Shown: piece after piece, positions 1-6,880 of the stretch | Layout of the letters: each line of letters begins with the position of its first letter | How positions within the stretch are numbered: position 1 is the stretch's first letter | Source of the DNA: Phycisphaerae bacterium | GTDB lineage: Bacteria; Planctomycetota; Phycisphaerae; Phycisphaerales; SM1A02 | Assembly (NCBI GenBank): GCA_030432455.1 | Contig: JAUIHC010000025.1 | Location: forward strand, 1-15,212 | Direction: 5' to 3' | DNA: 15,212 bases | Position numbers and translations under genes: made by a program | Notes under the pieces: generated by a model | Database searches by the model: none | What the model saw: the letters and a program-made list of their open reading frames with translations, nothing else | What the model was told of the DNA's origin: nothing

Positions 1-134
1 GAGATCTGGATCTTCCATTCGCCCGCGTGAGAGTCGGGCGATCTGGGAACCGGGATCGGGCGAGGTTCAAGCGCCGAGCGCGGCTGATCCCTGTCTTCAC
101 AAGGACGCCACCGTCCCGCTCGACGCCCCCACCA

Positions 135-500
135 CTATCCCGGCTGACCCGTGCGGACGGTGTGGATCATCTGCCAGAGCCGGTCGATCTCGCCACGCTC
201 GACGAGTTGGAGCGGGGTCGAACCTTCGAACGCGTCGTTCGGCGTGTCGAGCCAGGGCCCGAGGTCGGCGGCGTCCATGATTTCACCCAGGGCCTGGCTC
301 AGCCGATCGATCTCGGTGAGTCGCCGCCGCGTCTCCGGTCGAGGCGGCGAGCCGGGTGACTCGAGCTCGCTCATCTTTCGCGTGGACACGCCGAGCAGAC
401 GCGCCATCCGGGTCTGCGTCAGACCGAGGTGCGTGCGGATGTCTCGGGCGCTTGATGCAGAGCCGGGGGCGACGGGTTTGCTGGAACGAGTCGAAGGCAT
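135..500 (-). CDS. Xre/MbcA-type antitoxin of RES-Xre module 1
   Basis: Antitoxin of a type II toxin-antitoxin pair, expected to bind and neutralise the RES toxin encoded just upstream and to bind operator DNA. The 121-aa product has a Xre-like helix-turn-helix at about residues 19-48 (LGLTQTRMARLLGVS) and a C-terminal MbcA/ParS/Xre toxin-binding motif at 83-112 (WLDTPN...GSTPLQLVERGEIDRLW). The frame is open upstream, with an ATG at 584 preceded by GGAGG that would overlap the toxin gene by 11 bp, and another ATG at 521. I chose 500 because it aligns with the start of the paralogous antitoxin at 4409 (MPSTRS versus MPTART). It also leaves the same 73-bp spacer, and the conserved box in that spacer lies in different reading frames in the two copies, so it is not coding. 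Family call is firm; the start is moderately sure. Confidence 0.85.
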   Translation of the reverse strand: MPSTRSSKPVAPGSASSARDIRTHLGLTQTRMARLLGVSTRKMSELESPGSPPRPETRRRLTEIDRLSQALGEIMDAADLGPWLDTPNDAFEGSTPLQLVERGEIDRLWQMIHTVRTGQPG

Positions 501-540
501 GGGAGTGATGTCCACGGACATCGTGGCTTGGGAGGCGCGA

Positions 541-570
541 GAAGTCAAGTCCGAACGCGTGCATTTTTGC
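541..570 (-). promoter_or_regulatory. conserved 30-bp box between toxin 1 and antitoxin 1
   Basis: On the plus strand it reads GAAGTCAAGT, 12 variable bases, then ATTTTTGC. The same arrangement recurs at 4449-4478 in the second module, 40 versus 39 bp from the antitoxin ATG. On the minus strand it contains TTGACT, which fits a -35 element, but the -10 candidates 17 bp further on are poor. It may be a private antitoxin promoter or an Xre operator; that role is inference from conservation and position. Confidence 0.5.
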
Positions 571-573
571 GTG

Positions 574-1167
574 CTATTGAGCATCACAGACCTCCGCTCG
601 GTCCCGGGCTCGAAGGCGCTCGGGGAACACCACGAGATTGGCAGCGCCGGCGACTGCCGCCGAGGGGACGACCATCGCCGTGAACCCCGCCGCCGCCACC
701 GCCCGACCAACGGCCTGCGAGATCGACTCGTGTCCAGCGGCGTTCTCCTGCTCCCATCTCGCCTCAAGCATCCGCTGCCGTGACACACCCAACGCCTGAC
801 GGACGCCGCCGTCCCTCAAGTCGAGCACACACGCGATCTCGATCTGGACCGCCCGAATCACGAGATGAAGGTCGGCCGGAATCGGAATGCCATGACGCCG
901 GTGATTGGCGAGGTACTCGGCGACCGAGTTCTCCGGCGTGTCCGCGAGGTGCAGCGTCAGCGTGAATCCCGGCGGACACCACCGTCCACCTCGGATGAGC
1001 GTTCCCCAGCCGCTGAGAAGTTGACTCGACGTCGAGTACCGCGGCAGGGCCGCGCGGTACCACGCCGACGCGAGGAACGCCCCTCGCCCCATCGCGAACA
1101 GGCGATGCGCCGCCGCCGCAATCCGCGCCGACGCGGGATCCGGAATGAGCGTTGCGCTTCCCGCCAT
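574..1167 (-). CDS. RES-domain toxin of module 1
   Basis: A 197-aa RES-family protein. Characterised members such as MbcT act on cellular NAD+ and arrest growth. The domain shows GGRWCPPG (Arg62) followed by LHLADTPENSVAEYLAN (Glu84) and VVPSAA (Ser169), matching the Arg-Glu-Ser signature that names the family. ATG at 1167 was chosen because it aligns with the start of the paralogous toxin at 5073 and gives nearly the same length (197 versus 196 aa). The frame continues upstream to 1326, but that extension is Arg/Pro-rich and unlike the paralog. No clear ribosome site is seen. The toxin gene precedes the antitoxin gene, the reverse of the usual xre-res order. NAD+ as substrate is known for the family and not shown for this protein. 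Confidence 0.87.
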   Translation of the reverse strand: MAGSATLIPDPASARIAAAAHRLFAMGRGAFLASAWYRAALPRYSTSSQLLSGWGTLIRGGRWCPPGFTLTLHLADTPENSVAEYLANHRRHGIPIPADLHLVIRAVQIEIACVLDLRDGGVRQALGVSRQRMLEARWEQENAAGHESISQAVGRAVAAAGFTAMVVPSAAVAGAANLVVFPERLRARDRAEVCDAQ

Positions 1168-1287
1168 CGGCTGTGGATCCGTGCGTTCCGAAGAGTCACG
1201 TCGCCAACCTACCGACGGCCTCCGCCCGCACGAGAAGTCCGGCGGAAAGTCGTGACCGTGGGCGGACGTCGTGGGCGCAGGCGGCGA

Positions 1288-1310
1288 CGTCCGTGGTTGT
1301 CCACGATTAA
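1288..1310 (+). repeat. diverged copy of the GGTCGGTGGGTGTCC repeat
   Basis: The stretch TCCGTGGTTGTCCACGATTA resembles TCGGTGGGTGTCCACGACTT at 5271-5290. It also forms a small hairpin (CGTGG, TTGT, CCACG). It lies in the intergenic region upstream of toxin 1, in the same orientation as the intact copies. Confidence 0.4.
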
Positions 1311-1353
1311 GACGCCCATCTCCCAATCTCCCAGACCATCCGTAGATGTTCGC

Positions 1354-1382
1354 TTGACCGATGCTTCAAGAGGTCCTATCTT
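1354..1382 (+). promoter_or_regulatory. sigma70-like promoter for a short plus-strand transcript
   Basis: TTGACC (1354-1359) is separated by exactly 17 bp from TATCTT (1377-1382). This predicts a start near G1389. There is no plus-strand gene downstream except the short terminated unit ending at 1460. Confidence 0.5.
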
Positions 1383-1388
1383 CCGGGT

Positions 1389-1460
1389 GGAACAACTCAT
1401 CAACCCCGCCGGTCCGAGAGGGTCGGCCCGACGCCCGCGAAAGCGGGCGTCTATCTTTTT
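1389..1460 (+). ncRNA. candidate small RNA, about 70 nt
   Basis: Promoter, body and terminator are all in place on the plus strand, while both flanking genes run on the minus strand. After an unstructured leader of about 19 nt rich in A and C there is an 8-bp hairpin (1408-1415 with 1420-1427, loop GAGA, two G-U pairs). A 9-bp perfect hairpin follows (1430-1438 with 1443-1451, loop GAAA), then UAUCUUUUU. Both loops are GNRA tetraloops. I do not recognise an RNA family. It lies between the RES toxin 1 gene and the NYN gene and stops 41 bp before the NYN 3' end. A regulatory role towards the TA module is only a guess. Confidence 0.5.
1430..1460 (+). terminator. intrinsic terminator, plus strand
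   Basis: A perfect 9-bp stem GACGCCCGC / GCGGGCGTC with GAAA loop is followed by TATCTTTTT. The U tract exists only on the plus strand, so it does not serve the minus-strand NYN gene. Confidence 0.75.
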
Positions 1461-1501
1461 GCCGCCCCGAAGCTGGTGGCGGCGGCCACCGAGTCCCTGA
1501 T

Positions 1502-2152
1502 TCAGGCCCAGGCCGATGGCCGCCTCGCGGTCCCATCCCCGCCGATCCGGACCTCCCGAGGCAGCTGAGACGATCGGAGTTTCTGCTCCCCGATGACCGT
1601 GTGCCCATGGCATGCCGCCTTGAGGGCGCTGCTGTGACGTTTCGGGGGGAAGACGGCGATGATGCGCTTCCGTGGCTCGCGACTTCGAACCATCCGAACC
1701 GGCGGCACGAGATCGCCGTCACCCGACATCACCAGGGCCACCTCGAACCGGTCATCCATCGCATCTGCCAAGAGATGGCAAGCAAGGTTGACGTCGGTCA
1801 TCTTCTCCTCCGAACGCTGCAGTACCGCCCCACACTTGCTGCAACGACTCGTCTTGGTCAGGAAATGGCCATAGACGATCTCGACGCCGGGCTGATGCGA
1901 TTGAAGCGCATCGAGATAGGTGAGCTGGCGAACAAGTCCGCCCGGATCATCCTTGATCCTCGCGGTGCCGTACACGAGCTTCTTCAGGATCTGACCCGGC
2001 TTCAGGAATCGTTCCGCGAGCGCCCAGACATCAAGCCAGTAGTACTTCCGCCATCCTCGGGCTCGAAGGCCGTGGTAGAGGTTGAAGCCATCGACGTAGC
2101 AGACCACGCGCGACTGGTCGCGTTGCGATCCCTTCGTGTCCGTCGATGTCAT
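1502..2152 (-). CDS. NYN-domain (LabA/DUF88-like) putative RNase
   Basis: A 216-aa protein with the PIN-like NYN fold signature: VDGFNLYHG (Asp21, Asn24), EEKMTDVNLACHLLADA (Asp120) and SGDGDL (Asp145, Asp147). These are the acidic residues expected to bind metal in NYN nucleases. A CxxC pair (Cys104, Cys107) precedes the EEK motif and may be half of a metal site. Family members are thought to cleave RNA; the substrate here is unknown. ATG at 2152 has a good ribosome site (GGAGGA, 9 bp upstream), which fixes the start. The last 25 or so residues after the core are low in conservation signals and may be a tail. The gene stands alone, diverging from the ATPase at 2698, with a 545-bp gap holding repeats and a palindrome. 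Confidence 0.9.
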   Translation of the reverse strand: MTSTDTKGSQRDQSRVVCYVDGFNLYHGLRARGWRKYYWLDVWALAERFLKPGQILKKLVYGTARIKDDPGGLVRQLTYLDALQSHQPGVEIVYGHFLTKTSRCSKCGAVLQRSEEKMTDVNLACHLLADAMDDRFEVALVMSGDGDLVPPVRMVRSREPRKRIIAVFPPKRHSSALKAACHGHTVIGEQKLRSSQLPREVRIGGDGTARRPSAWA

Positions 2153-2474
2153 TCGTGGCTTCCTCCGGCCGCCCTCGCCGAAGCCCCGAGGGTCGACTGC
2201 ATCCCGGCCGAGCGTATCCCACCCAGATCAGCCTTCTCGACTCCATGAGAAAATCCGGGTCGATTCGTCCACGGGTCCGCGATCACGTCGAAGGAGTCGT
2301 GACAGGCGGCGACGCGGCCTCGCCGCTTGGCGTTGATCTCGCGGAGAATGCCGATGCGAGCGAGCAAGTCGATCGCCTTGCCAGGCGCGACGTGGTGACG
2401 CCGAGGACTTCCCCTGCTCGCGACACCTCCCAAAGCGGCGCCGAGCGGGAGGTGACCGAAGCGGCGGGGGGAGT

Positions 2475-2545
2475 CGTCGGTGGGTGTCCACAATCAGCGG
2501 ACCGCGACGAGAATGAGCGGTCGGTGGGTGTCCTCCACTTCAACC
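2475..2545 (+). repeat. two copies of the GGTCGGTGGGTGTCC repeat
   Basis: Exact cores TCGGTGGGTGTCC at 2477-2489 (followed by ACAATCA) and 2521-2533 (followed by TCCACTTCAACC), 44 bp apart. They sit in the 545-bp divergent region between the NYN gene and the ATPase. Apart from these and the palindrome at 2634-2658 I see nothing further in 2153-2697; open frames there have no recognisable protein features. Confidence 0.8.
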
Positions 2546-2633
2546 CTCAACTTCAACCAACCACACGGCGTGCATCGACGCCCGTGGACCGCCGCATCCC
2601 CCCTGAGCAGCCAAGAGCGGGGGTAAGTCTTGC

Positions 2634-2658
2634 AAATCTGGAGTTGAACTCCGGATTT
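2634..2658. promoter_or_regulatory. 25-bp near-perfect palindrome upstream of the ATPase
   Basis: The arms are AAATC and GGAGTT on one side and AACTCC and GATTT on the other, with single unmatched bases at the centre and at positions 6 and 20. It ends 39 bp before the ATPase ATG. As DNA it looks like an operator for a dimeric regulator. As RNA it would form an 11-bp hairpin with a UGA loop followed by UUU, so weak attenuation is the alternative. Confidence 0.5.
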
Positions 2659-2697
2659 TCCGAGTCTTCCTCCGTGCCCTTCGATAGAGTGAGACCC

Positions 2698-3870
2698 ATG
2701 ATTCCGCGGCTCCTTCAGACCGAACTTCAGACGCAGCTGACCGAGTTCCCCGTCGTCACGGTGCTGGGCCCGCGGCAGGCGGGCAAGACCACGCTCGCGC
2801 GAATGACCCTGCCCGACTTCGACTACGTCTCGCTCGAGGACCCAGAAACCCGCGCCATCGCGACCGAAGATCCGCGAGGGTTCCTCCGACGCCATGGCGA
2901 CCATGTCATCTTCGACGAGATCCAACGAACCCCCCACCTCCTCAGTTACCTGCAAGGCATCATCGATGAGACCCCCGAGGTCGGGCGGTTCGTGCTCACC
3001 GGTTCGCACCAGCTCCAGCTCCGTGAGTCGATCACGCAATCGCTGGCGGGTCGCACCGGCATGCTGCATCTGCTTCCGCTGTCGATCCCGGAACTCCGGG
3101 CCGCGGGCATCACGCGTGATTCGTTCGAAGAGACCGCGATCACGGGCTTCCTCCCCCGCGTGCATGACACGCAGCAACGGCCGCGGGTGGCCTACGCCGC
3201 GTACTACCAGACCTACGTGGAGCGTGATGTCCGCCAGATGATCCAAGTCAAGGATGCCGCCCTCTTTCAGAAGTTCGTCCGCCTCCTGGCCGGACGGGTC
3301 GGACAGACGATCAACTTCGCGTCGCTCGGCAACGCCGTCGGCATCGACGGCAAGACCGCGCAGCATTGGCTTTCGATCCTCGAAGCGTCCTTCCTGATCT
3401 TCCGGCTCCCGCCGTTCCATCGAAACACCGGCAAACGACTGGTGAAGTCACCGAAGATCTACTTCACCGAGACCGGGCTCCTCTGCCATCTCCTCGGACT
3501 CGAAGAGCCAACTCAGATCGCCCGCGATCCGCTGGTCGGGCAGATCTTCGAGAATCTCGTCGTGATGGAGGCGCTGAAGGCCAGGTTCAACGCCGCCCGC
3601 ACGCCGAACCTGCACTTCTTCCGCGATGCGCAAGGGCACGAGATCGATCTGCTTGTGGAGGATGGTCGACGACTGACCGGCTTGGAGATCAGGTCGAGCG
3701 AGACGTACCACCACTCGTTCCGAAAGACGCTTGACTGGTTCGCCGAGCGGATCGCCCCGCTCGACCGCTCGTTCCTCGTCTACAACGGACGCGGCCAGCG
3801 TTTCAGCGATGGGCTGCAGGTGATCGGGCTCGATGACGTCGCGGATGTGCTGACCCCTGCGACGATCTGA
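2698..3870 (+). CDS. AAA_14 / DUF4143 family ATPase
   Basis: A 390-aa protein of the widespread AAA_14 plus DUF4143 architecture, whose cellular role is poorly defined. Residues 24-32 are a Walker A loop (GPRQAGKTT), 70-76 a Walker B (VIFDEIQ), and TGSHQLQL (101-108) fits sensor 1. YYQTYVERDV (169-178) is a family hallmark. The C-terminal DUF4143 part (about 220-390) has YFTETGLLCHLLG, GQIFENLVVMEAL and a PD-(D/E)xK-like core, HEIDLLVEDG then LEIRSS. In that core Asp317 and Glu330 are present, but the usual Lys is Arg332. ATG at 2698 was chosen because domain homology begins there (IPRLLQTELQTQL); the upstream in-frame extension runs through the repeats. The ribosome site is weak. It is convergent with antitoxin 2. 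Confidence 0.92.
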   Translation: MIPRLLQTELQTQLTEFPVVTVLGPRQAGKTTLARMTLPDFDYVSLEDPETRAIATEDPRGFLRRHGDHVIFDEIQRTPHLLSYLQGIIDETPEVGRFVLTGSHQLQLRESITQSLAGRTGMLHLLPLSIPELRAAGITRDSFEETAITGFLPRVHDTQQRPRVAYAAYYQTYVERDVRQMIQVKDAALFQKFVRLLAGRVGQTINFASLGNAVGIDGKTAQHWLSILEASFLIFRLPPFHRNTGKRLVKSPKIYFTETGLLCHLLGLEEPTQIARDPLVGQIFENLVVMEALKARFNAARTPNLHFFRDAQGHEIDLLVEDGRRLTGLEIRSSETYHHSFRKTLDWFAERIAPLDRSFLVYNGRGQRFSDGLQVIGLDDVADVLTPATI

Positions 3871-4025
3871 TCACCGACTGCACGACGAACGGGGTGGCGG
3901 TGGCGGTGACAGCCGAGCACCTCCGGCAACCGACGTGGCCGATCGCTGTCCGGCCGCGTTCCCCTTTGCGGAGTCAGACCTCTGATCAGTGCGCCTGCTT
4001 CGGATTTCAGCCCCCGCTCGGCCGG

Positions 4026-4409
4026 CTAACCGGGTTCGCCGGTCCGGACGACGTGGATCATCTGCCAGAGACGATCGATCTCCCCTCGCTCGACGAGTTG
4101 GAGCGGGGTCGAGCCGTCGAACCCCGGGTTGGGTGCGTCGAACCACGCCGCGAGGTCGGCCGGGGCCATCAACTCGCAGAGTGCCTGGCGAAGGCGGTCG
4201 ACCTCGGTCAGCCGCCGCCGGGTGTCCGACTTCGGACTGGCGTCGGACGACTCCAGGCTGCTCATCTTCCGCGCGGAGATGCCGAGCAGCCGCGACATCT
4301 GGGCCTGCGTCAGGCCGAGCGCGGCGCGAATCTCCCGCGGGCTCGATCCAGCGGAGATCGTGGATGTTCGCGGAGAAGACGACGAGCGTGCGGTTCGGGC
4401 GGTCGGCAT
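4026..4409 (-). CDS. Xre/MbcA-type antitoxin of RES-Xre module 2
   Basis: Paralog of the antitoxin at 135-500, 127 aa. It has a Xre-like HTH at about residues 25-54 (LGLTQAQMSRLLGIS). The C-terminal toxin-binding motif WFDAPNPGFDGSTPLQLVE, continuing RGEIDRLWQMI, spans about 89-118 and is almost the same as in module 1. The start at 4409 has AGGAG 7 bp upstream. The frame stays open further upstream into the toxin gene, but no start codon with a better site is seen and that part is not conserved as protein. The Ser/Thr-rich residues 1-22 are probably a flexible leader. It is expected to neutralise the toxin encoded 73 bp upstream. Confidence 0.87.
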   Translation of the reverse strand: MPTARTARSSSSPRTSTISAGSSPREIRAALGLTQAQMSRLLGISARKMSSLESSDASPKSDTRRRLTEVDRLRQALCELMAPADLAAWFDAPNPGFDGSTPLQLVERGEIDRLWQMIHVVRTGEPG

Positions 4410-4448
4410 GGCGGTGCTCCTGGCCGAATGATCGGCTGATTGTCGCAC

Positions 4449-4478
4449 GAAGTCAAGTTTTCTTGCTTGAATTTTTGC
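4449..4478 (-). promoter_or_regulatory. conserved 30-bp box between toxin 2 and antitoxin 2
   Basis: GAAGTCAAGT, 12 bases, ATTTTTGC on the plus strand, the same as at 541-570. On the minus strand the variable part makes CAAG...CTTG, a small inverted repeat directly before TTGACT. A GATCAT 17 bp beyond TTGACT is a weak -10 candidate. Likely promoter or operator for the antitoxin gene, by position and conservation. Confidence 0.5.
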
Positions 4479-4482
4479 ATGT

Positions 4483-5073
4483 CTATTCCGCGACACACAC
4501 GTCCACGCGGTCCGAGACCCCGAGCCGATCCATGAAGACCACGAGATTGGTCGCCGCGGGCACGGCAGCCGAATCGACCAGCAGCCCGACGAATCCGGAC
4601 TCGCCGGCGACCCGACCGAGCGCTTGTGAGATCGTCTCACGCCCCGCAGCGTTCTCGCTTGCCCAACGCACATCCAGCAGGCGTCGCCTCGAGACGCCGA
4701 ACGCTCGGCGGACATCCGGATTCGCGAGGTCGAGGACCGGATCCAGTCGGACTCGAACGGCTCGAAGGACGAGATGGAGATCGGTGGGAACGGGAATGCC
4801 GAACCGACGATGGTTGGCGAGGAACTCCCCGATGGCATGCTCGGGCTCGTCGGCAAGATGAAGGACACGGCCGAAGGCCGGCGGACACCAGCGACCGCCA
4901 TGCCTCGCTGCACCCACGCCACTGATCAGATCCCGCGGACCCGCGTGACGGGGAATCGCGGCGCGGAACCAGGTTGAAACGCAGCGTTCACCGCAGTTTC
5001 GCCGGAAGAGCTCGCGGGACGCCCTGCTCATCCGCGCGGATGCCGGATTCGGTTGGAGACCGTTCCTTCCCAT
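4483..5073 (-). CDS. RES-domain toxin of module 2
   Basis: A 196-aa RES protein, clear paralog of the one at 574-1167. The signature is intact: GGRWCPPAF (Arg61), LHLADEPEHAIGEFLANHR (Glu83), LLVDSAAV (Ser168). Long stretches match toxin 1 (ANHRRxGIPxPxDLHLVxRAV, then ENAAG...ISQAxGR). ATG at 5073 is preceded by GGGGTGAG at a suitable distance; a GTG at 5082 is an alternative that would add three residues. Toxin precedes antitoxin, as in module 1. Expected to act on NAD+ by family knowledge. The two modules may have arisen by duplication, but they have diverged enough that cross-neutralisation cannot be assumed. Confidence 0.87.
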   Translation of the reverse strand: MGRNGLQPNPASARMSRASRELFRRNCGERCVSTWFRAAIPRHAGPRDLISGVGAARHGGRWCPPAFGRVLHLADEPEHAIGEFLANHRRFGIPVPTDLHLVLRAVRVRLDPVLDLANPDVRRAFGVSRRRLLDVRWASENAAGRETISQALGRVAGESGFVGLLVDSAAVPAATNLVVFMDRLGVSDRVDVCVAE

Positions 5074-5162
5074 CGCGCTCACCCCGTCCCAGCGATCTCG
5101 GCGAGCAAGCCCGATCTTCCACCGAATGAATCGCTGGTCCAGAGGCTACCGCCGCAGAAGGC

Positions 5163-5197
5163 CATCGCCGGAATCAGGGCCAAAAGTCATGGCGATG
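5163..5197. repeat. short inverted repeat upstream of toxin 2
   Basis: CATCGCC (5163-5169) and GGCGATG (5191-5197) are separated by 21 bp, about 90 bp upstream of the toxin 2 start. This could be an operator or chance. It is the only other structure I see between the toxin start and the repeat array. Confidence 0.25.
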
Positions 5198-5255
5198 CAG
5201 AAGGGCCCGACAAATCGCGTAGGAACACCCGGTTTTGGGGCACTCGCCAGCCTGA

Positions 5256-5519
5256 CGGTCGGTGTGACGGTCGGTGGGTGTCCACGACTTCCGGCTCGCT
5301 GACGGTCGGTGGGTGTCCTGAACTTGGACCCGGCAATCTCGGTTCGCCAGGCAGCGGGCCTCCCGAGGCCCGGGCGGTCGGTGGGTGTCCTCAACTTCGA
5401 CCCGGCAATCTCGGTTCGCCAGGCAGCGGGCCTCCCGAGGCCCGGGCGGGCGGTGGGTGTCCCCAACTGCCGGCACGCGGCCGCTATCGACGATCGGTGG
5501 GTGTCCTCAACTTCAACCG
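5256..5519 (+). repeat. repeat array with 72-bp tandem unit and GGTCGGTGGGTGTCC core
   Basis: Five copies of the core TCGGTGGGTGTCC lie at 5271, 5306, 5378, 5450 (first base G instead of T) and 5494. A truncated copy (GGTCGGTG) sits at 5257-5264. Units 5306-5377 and 5378-5449 are almost identical 72-bp direct repeats. Each carries GGGCCTC, CC, GAGGCCC, a perfect inverted repeat that would fold as a hairpin. The period is a multiple of three, so the plus frame reads as a repeated peptide, but there is no sign of a real gene. The array fills the gap between the toxin 2 start and the 3' end of the minus-strand gene ending at 5546. Confidence 0.9.
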
Positions 5520-5545
5520 GCCCGCCCCGCCGAGCCGGTCCGCTC

Positions 5546-6763
5546 TCACGATTCCGGGACGGCCAGACGCCAGTGGATCCTCAGGCCCGACTCGATCGGC
5601 GGGTGCGGCTCGGTCAGGCGATGCACCTCGAACTCATCGAGACGGCATCCCAGTCGGGCCGCGCCCCGGCTCAGCAGATCGCGCCGGAGCTCGGCGAACA
5701 CCGTCGGACTCTCCAGTTCCACGGCGGGCGACGTCACTTCGGCGAACGTCCCCGCCCGTTCCAGATCGATCGCCGCCATGTCCGAGCCGAGCACGGTTGT
5801 CCGGCTGTAGTGGTCCATCAGATCAGGCCACGGCGGCGACGCGTCGCGTCGAAGGTCGCGATGGAGCCACAACTCCATGACCGCATGCCGCACCGGGAAG
5901 AAGATCGGCAGGGAGAAATTCGCGGCGTCGCCCGCCTTGCCGCCCTCCATCGGCCCCATCGACGGATGGATCTCCCCGAAGCCCAGATCGAAGGGACGGT
6001 GCAGCGGCACGTCGTCCCGCAGCACGTAGCGGATGAACTCGTACGCGGTGTGGACCTCCCGCCGCAGGATCGACGGACGTTCGGGGTGCTCGAGCACCGG
6101 CTCGTCCGAGTCGGGATCGAGGTTGACGGGGAATCCGTCGTGGCGCAGGTCGGCGTACCCGTTCATGGCCATGTAGATGGGTGCCCGCGGCGCCGGGCGA
6201 TGGGCCTGCAGGCCGGAAATGAGTTGCAGGGCCGCCACATCGCAGGTCCGGCCATCCGACGCGGGGGCCACGAGCACCGACCCGATCACCGACTCGGCGC
6301 TCAGGCCGCGATGCCGGGCCTCCGCATCGAAGATGATCCGCCGTTCCTCGCGAAGCATCCGTCGACGGCTCGCCGCATCGATCGACGCCAGCAGATCCAT
6401 CGCCTGCTGACGGTTCTCGGCGTGACGGTGAAAGGCCGCGTCGAGCCGATGGGTCGCGGCCATGAGCGCCGCACAGACCGCATCCGCCTCCAGTCGACTC
6501 GGAAGCAGGGTCTCCGAGATCTCCCCCCGGGCCCGGCTGCCGGGCAGGTGGTCGAGCATCGAGACGAGATCGCCGGCCTCGGTGAACCGTCGCAGCCGTG
6601 CGAGGATCATGCGTCCGATCGCCAGGCGATCGGCGATCTGTCGCTCCGAGGTTCCAAGGTCGGCCACCACCGCGAGCCACGCCCGGGCGGCGTCTCGATA
6701 GACGAGCAGGGCCTCCCGAAGGGCCTCGGCGGCGAGTCGTGATGTGCGATCGGAAGAGGTCAT
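5546..6763 (-). CDS. uncharacterised 405-aa protein, paralog A
   Basis: I do not recognise this family. The 405-aa product has no signal peptide or membrane segment and looks cytosolic. Residues about 36-60 (GTSERQIADRLAIGRMILARLRRF) look like a helix-turn-helix. A long helical stretch follows (65-150), rich in Arg, Glu and Ala. The rest has conserved blocks shared with the paralog at 8287: GSVLVAPASDGRTC, IYMAMNGYADLRHDGFPVNLDPDSDEP (starting at 196), YEFIRYVLRDDVPL, DLGFGEIHP, GPMEGG and FPVRHAVMELWLHR. Both copies preserve whole blocks, which argues for a folded and selected protein. The start at 6763 is supported by alignment with the paralog; no ribosome site is visible. A DNA-binding regulator with an unknown second domain is possible, but this is inference. 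Confidence 0.85.
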   Translation of the reverse strand: MTSSDRTSRLAAEALREALLVYRDAARAWLAVVADLGTSERQIADRLAIGRMILARLRRFTEAGDLVSMLDHLPGSRARGEISETLLPSRLEADAVCAALMAATHRLDAAFHRHAENRQQAMDLLASIDAASRRRMLREERRIIFDAEARHRGLSAESVIGSVLVAPASDGRTCDVAALQLISGLQAHRPAPRAPIYMAMNGYADLRHDGFPVNLDPDSDEPVLEHPERPSILRREVHTAYEFIRYVLRDDVPLHRPFDLGFGEIHPSMGPMEGGKAGDAANFSLPIFFPVRHAVMELWLHRDLRRDASPPWPDLMDHYSRTTVLGSDMAAIDLERAGTFAEVTSPAVELESPTVFAELRRDLLSRGAARLGCRLDEFEVHRLTEPHPPIESGLRIHWRLAVPES

Positions 6764-6880
6764 TCGACGTCGTGTGCTGGAAGGGAACCGGGCTGTCCGT
6801 CGGCGCGATCAGCGTAGGCCCGGAAGATCGAAGGCGTGCGCTCTATGCGGGGTCTCACACCGGCCTCCACCGGGTCTCCC

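Noticed and set aside
20..40. Terminator for antitoxin 1 (CGCCCG / CGGGCG hairpin)
   Set aside because: The stem is only 6 bp with a 9-nt loop, it has no T tract, and it lies about 95 bp from the stop.
501..584. Longer antitoxin 1 starting at 584 with GGAGG
   Set aside because: The spacer is conserved with module 2 as DNA but in a different frame, and the GGAGG is formed by toxin codons. It cannot be fully excluded.
2146..2697. N-terminal extension of the ATPase to 2146
   Set aside because: The extension runs through two repeat copies and the palindrome and overlaps the NYN start; ATPase homology begins at 2698.
2494..3420. 308-aa minus-strand open frame
   Set aside because: It is antisense to the ATPase, whose Walker motifs fix the true strand.
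5256..5519. CRISPR array
   Set aside because: The parts between cores are themselves repeated (72-bp units) rather than unique, spacing is irregular, and no cas gene is present.
5309..6742. 477-aa plus-strand open frame
   Set aside because: It lies opposite the conserved paralog A and begins in the tandem repeat; its composition is that of an antisense frame in GC-rich DNA.
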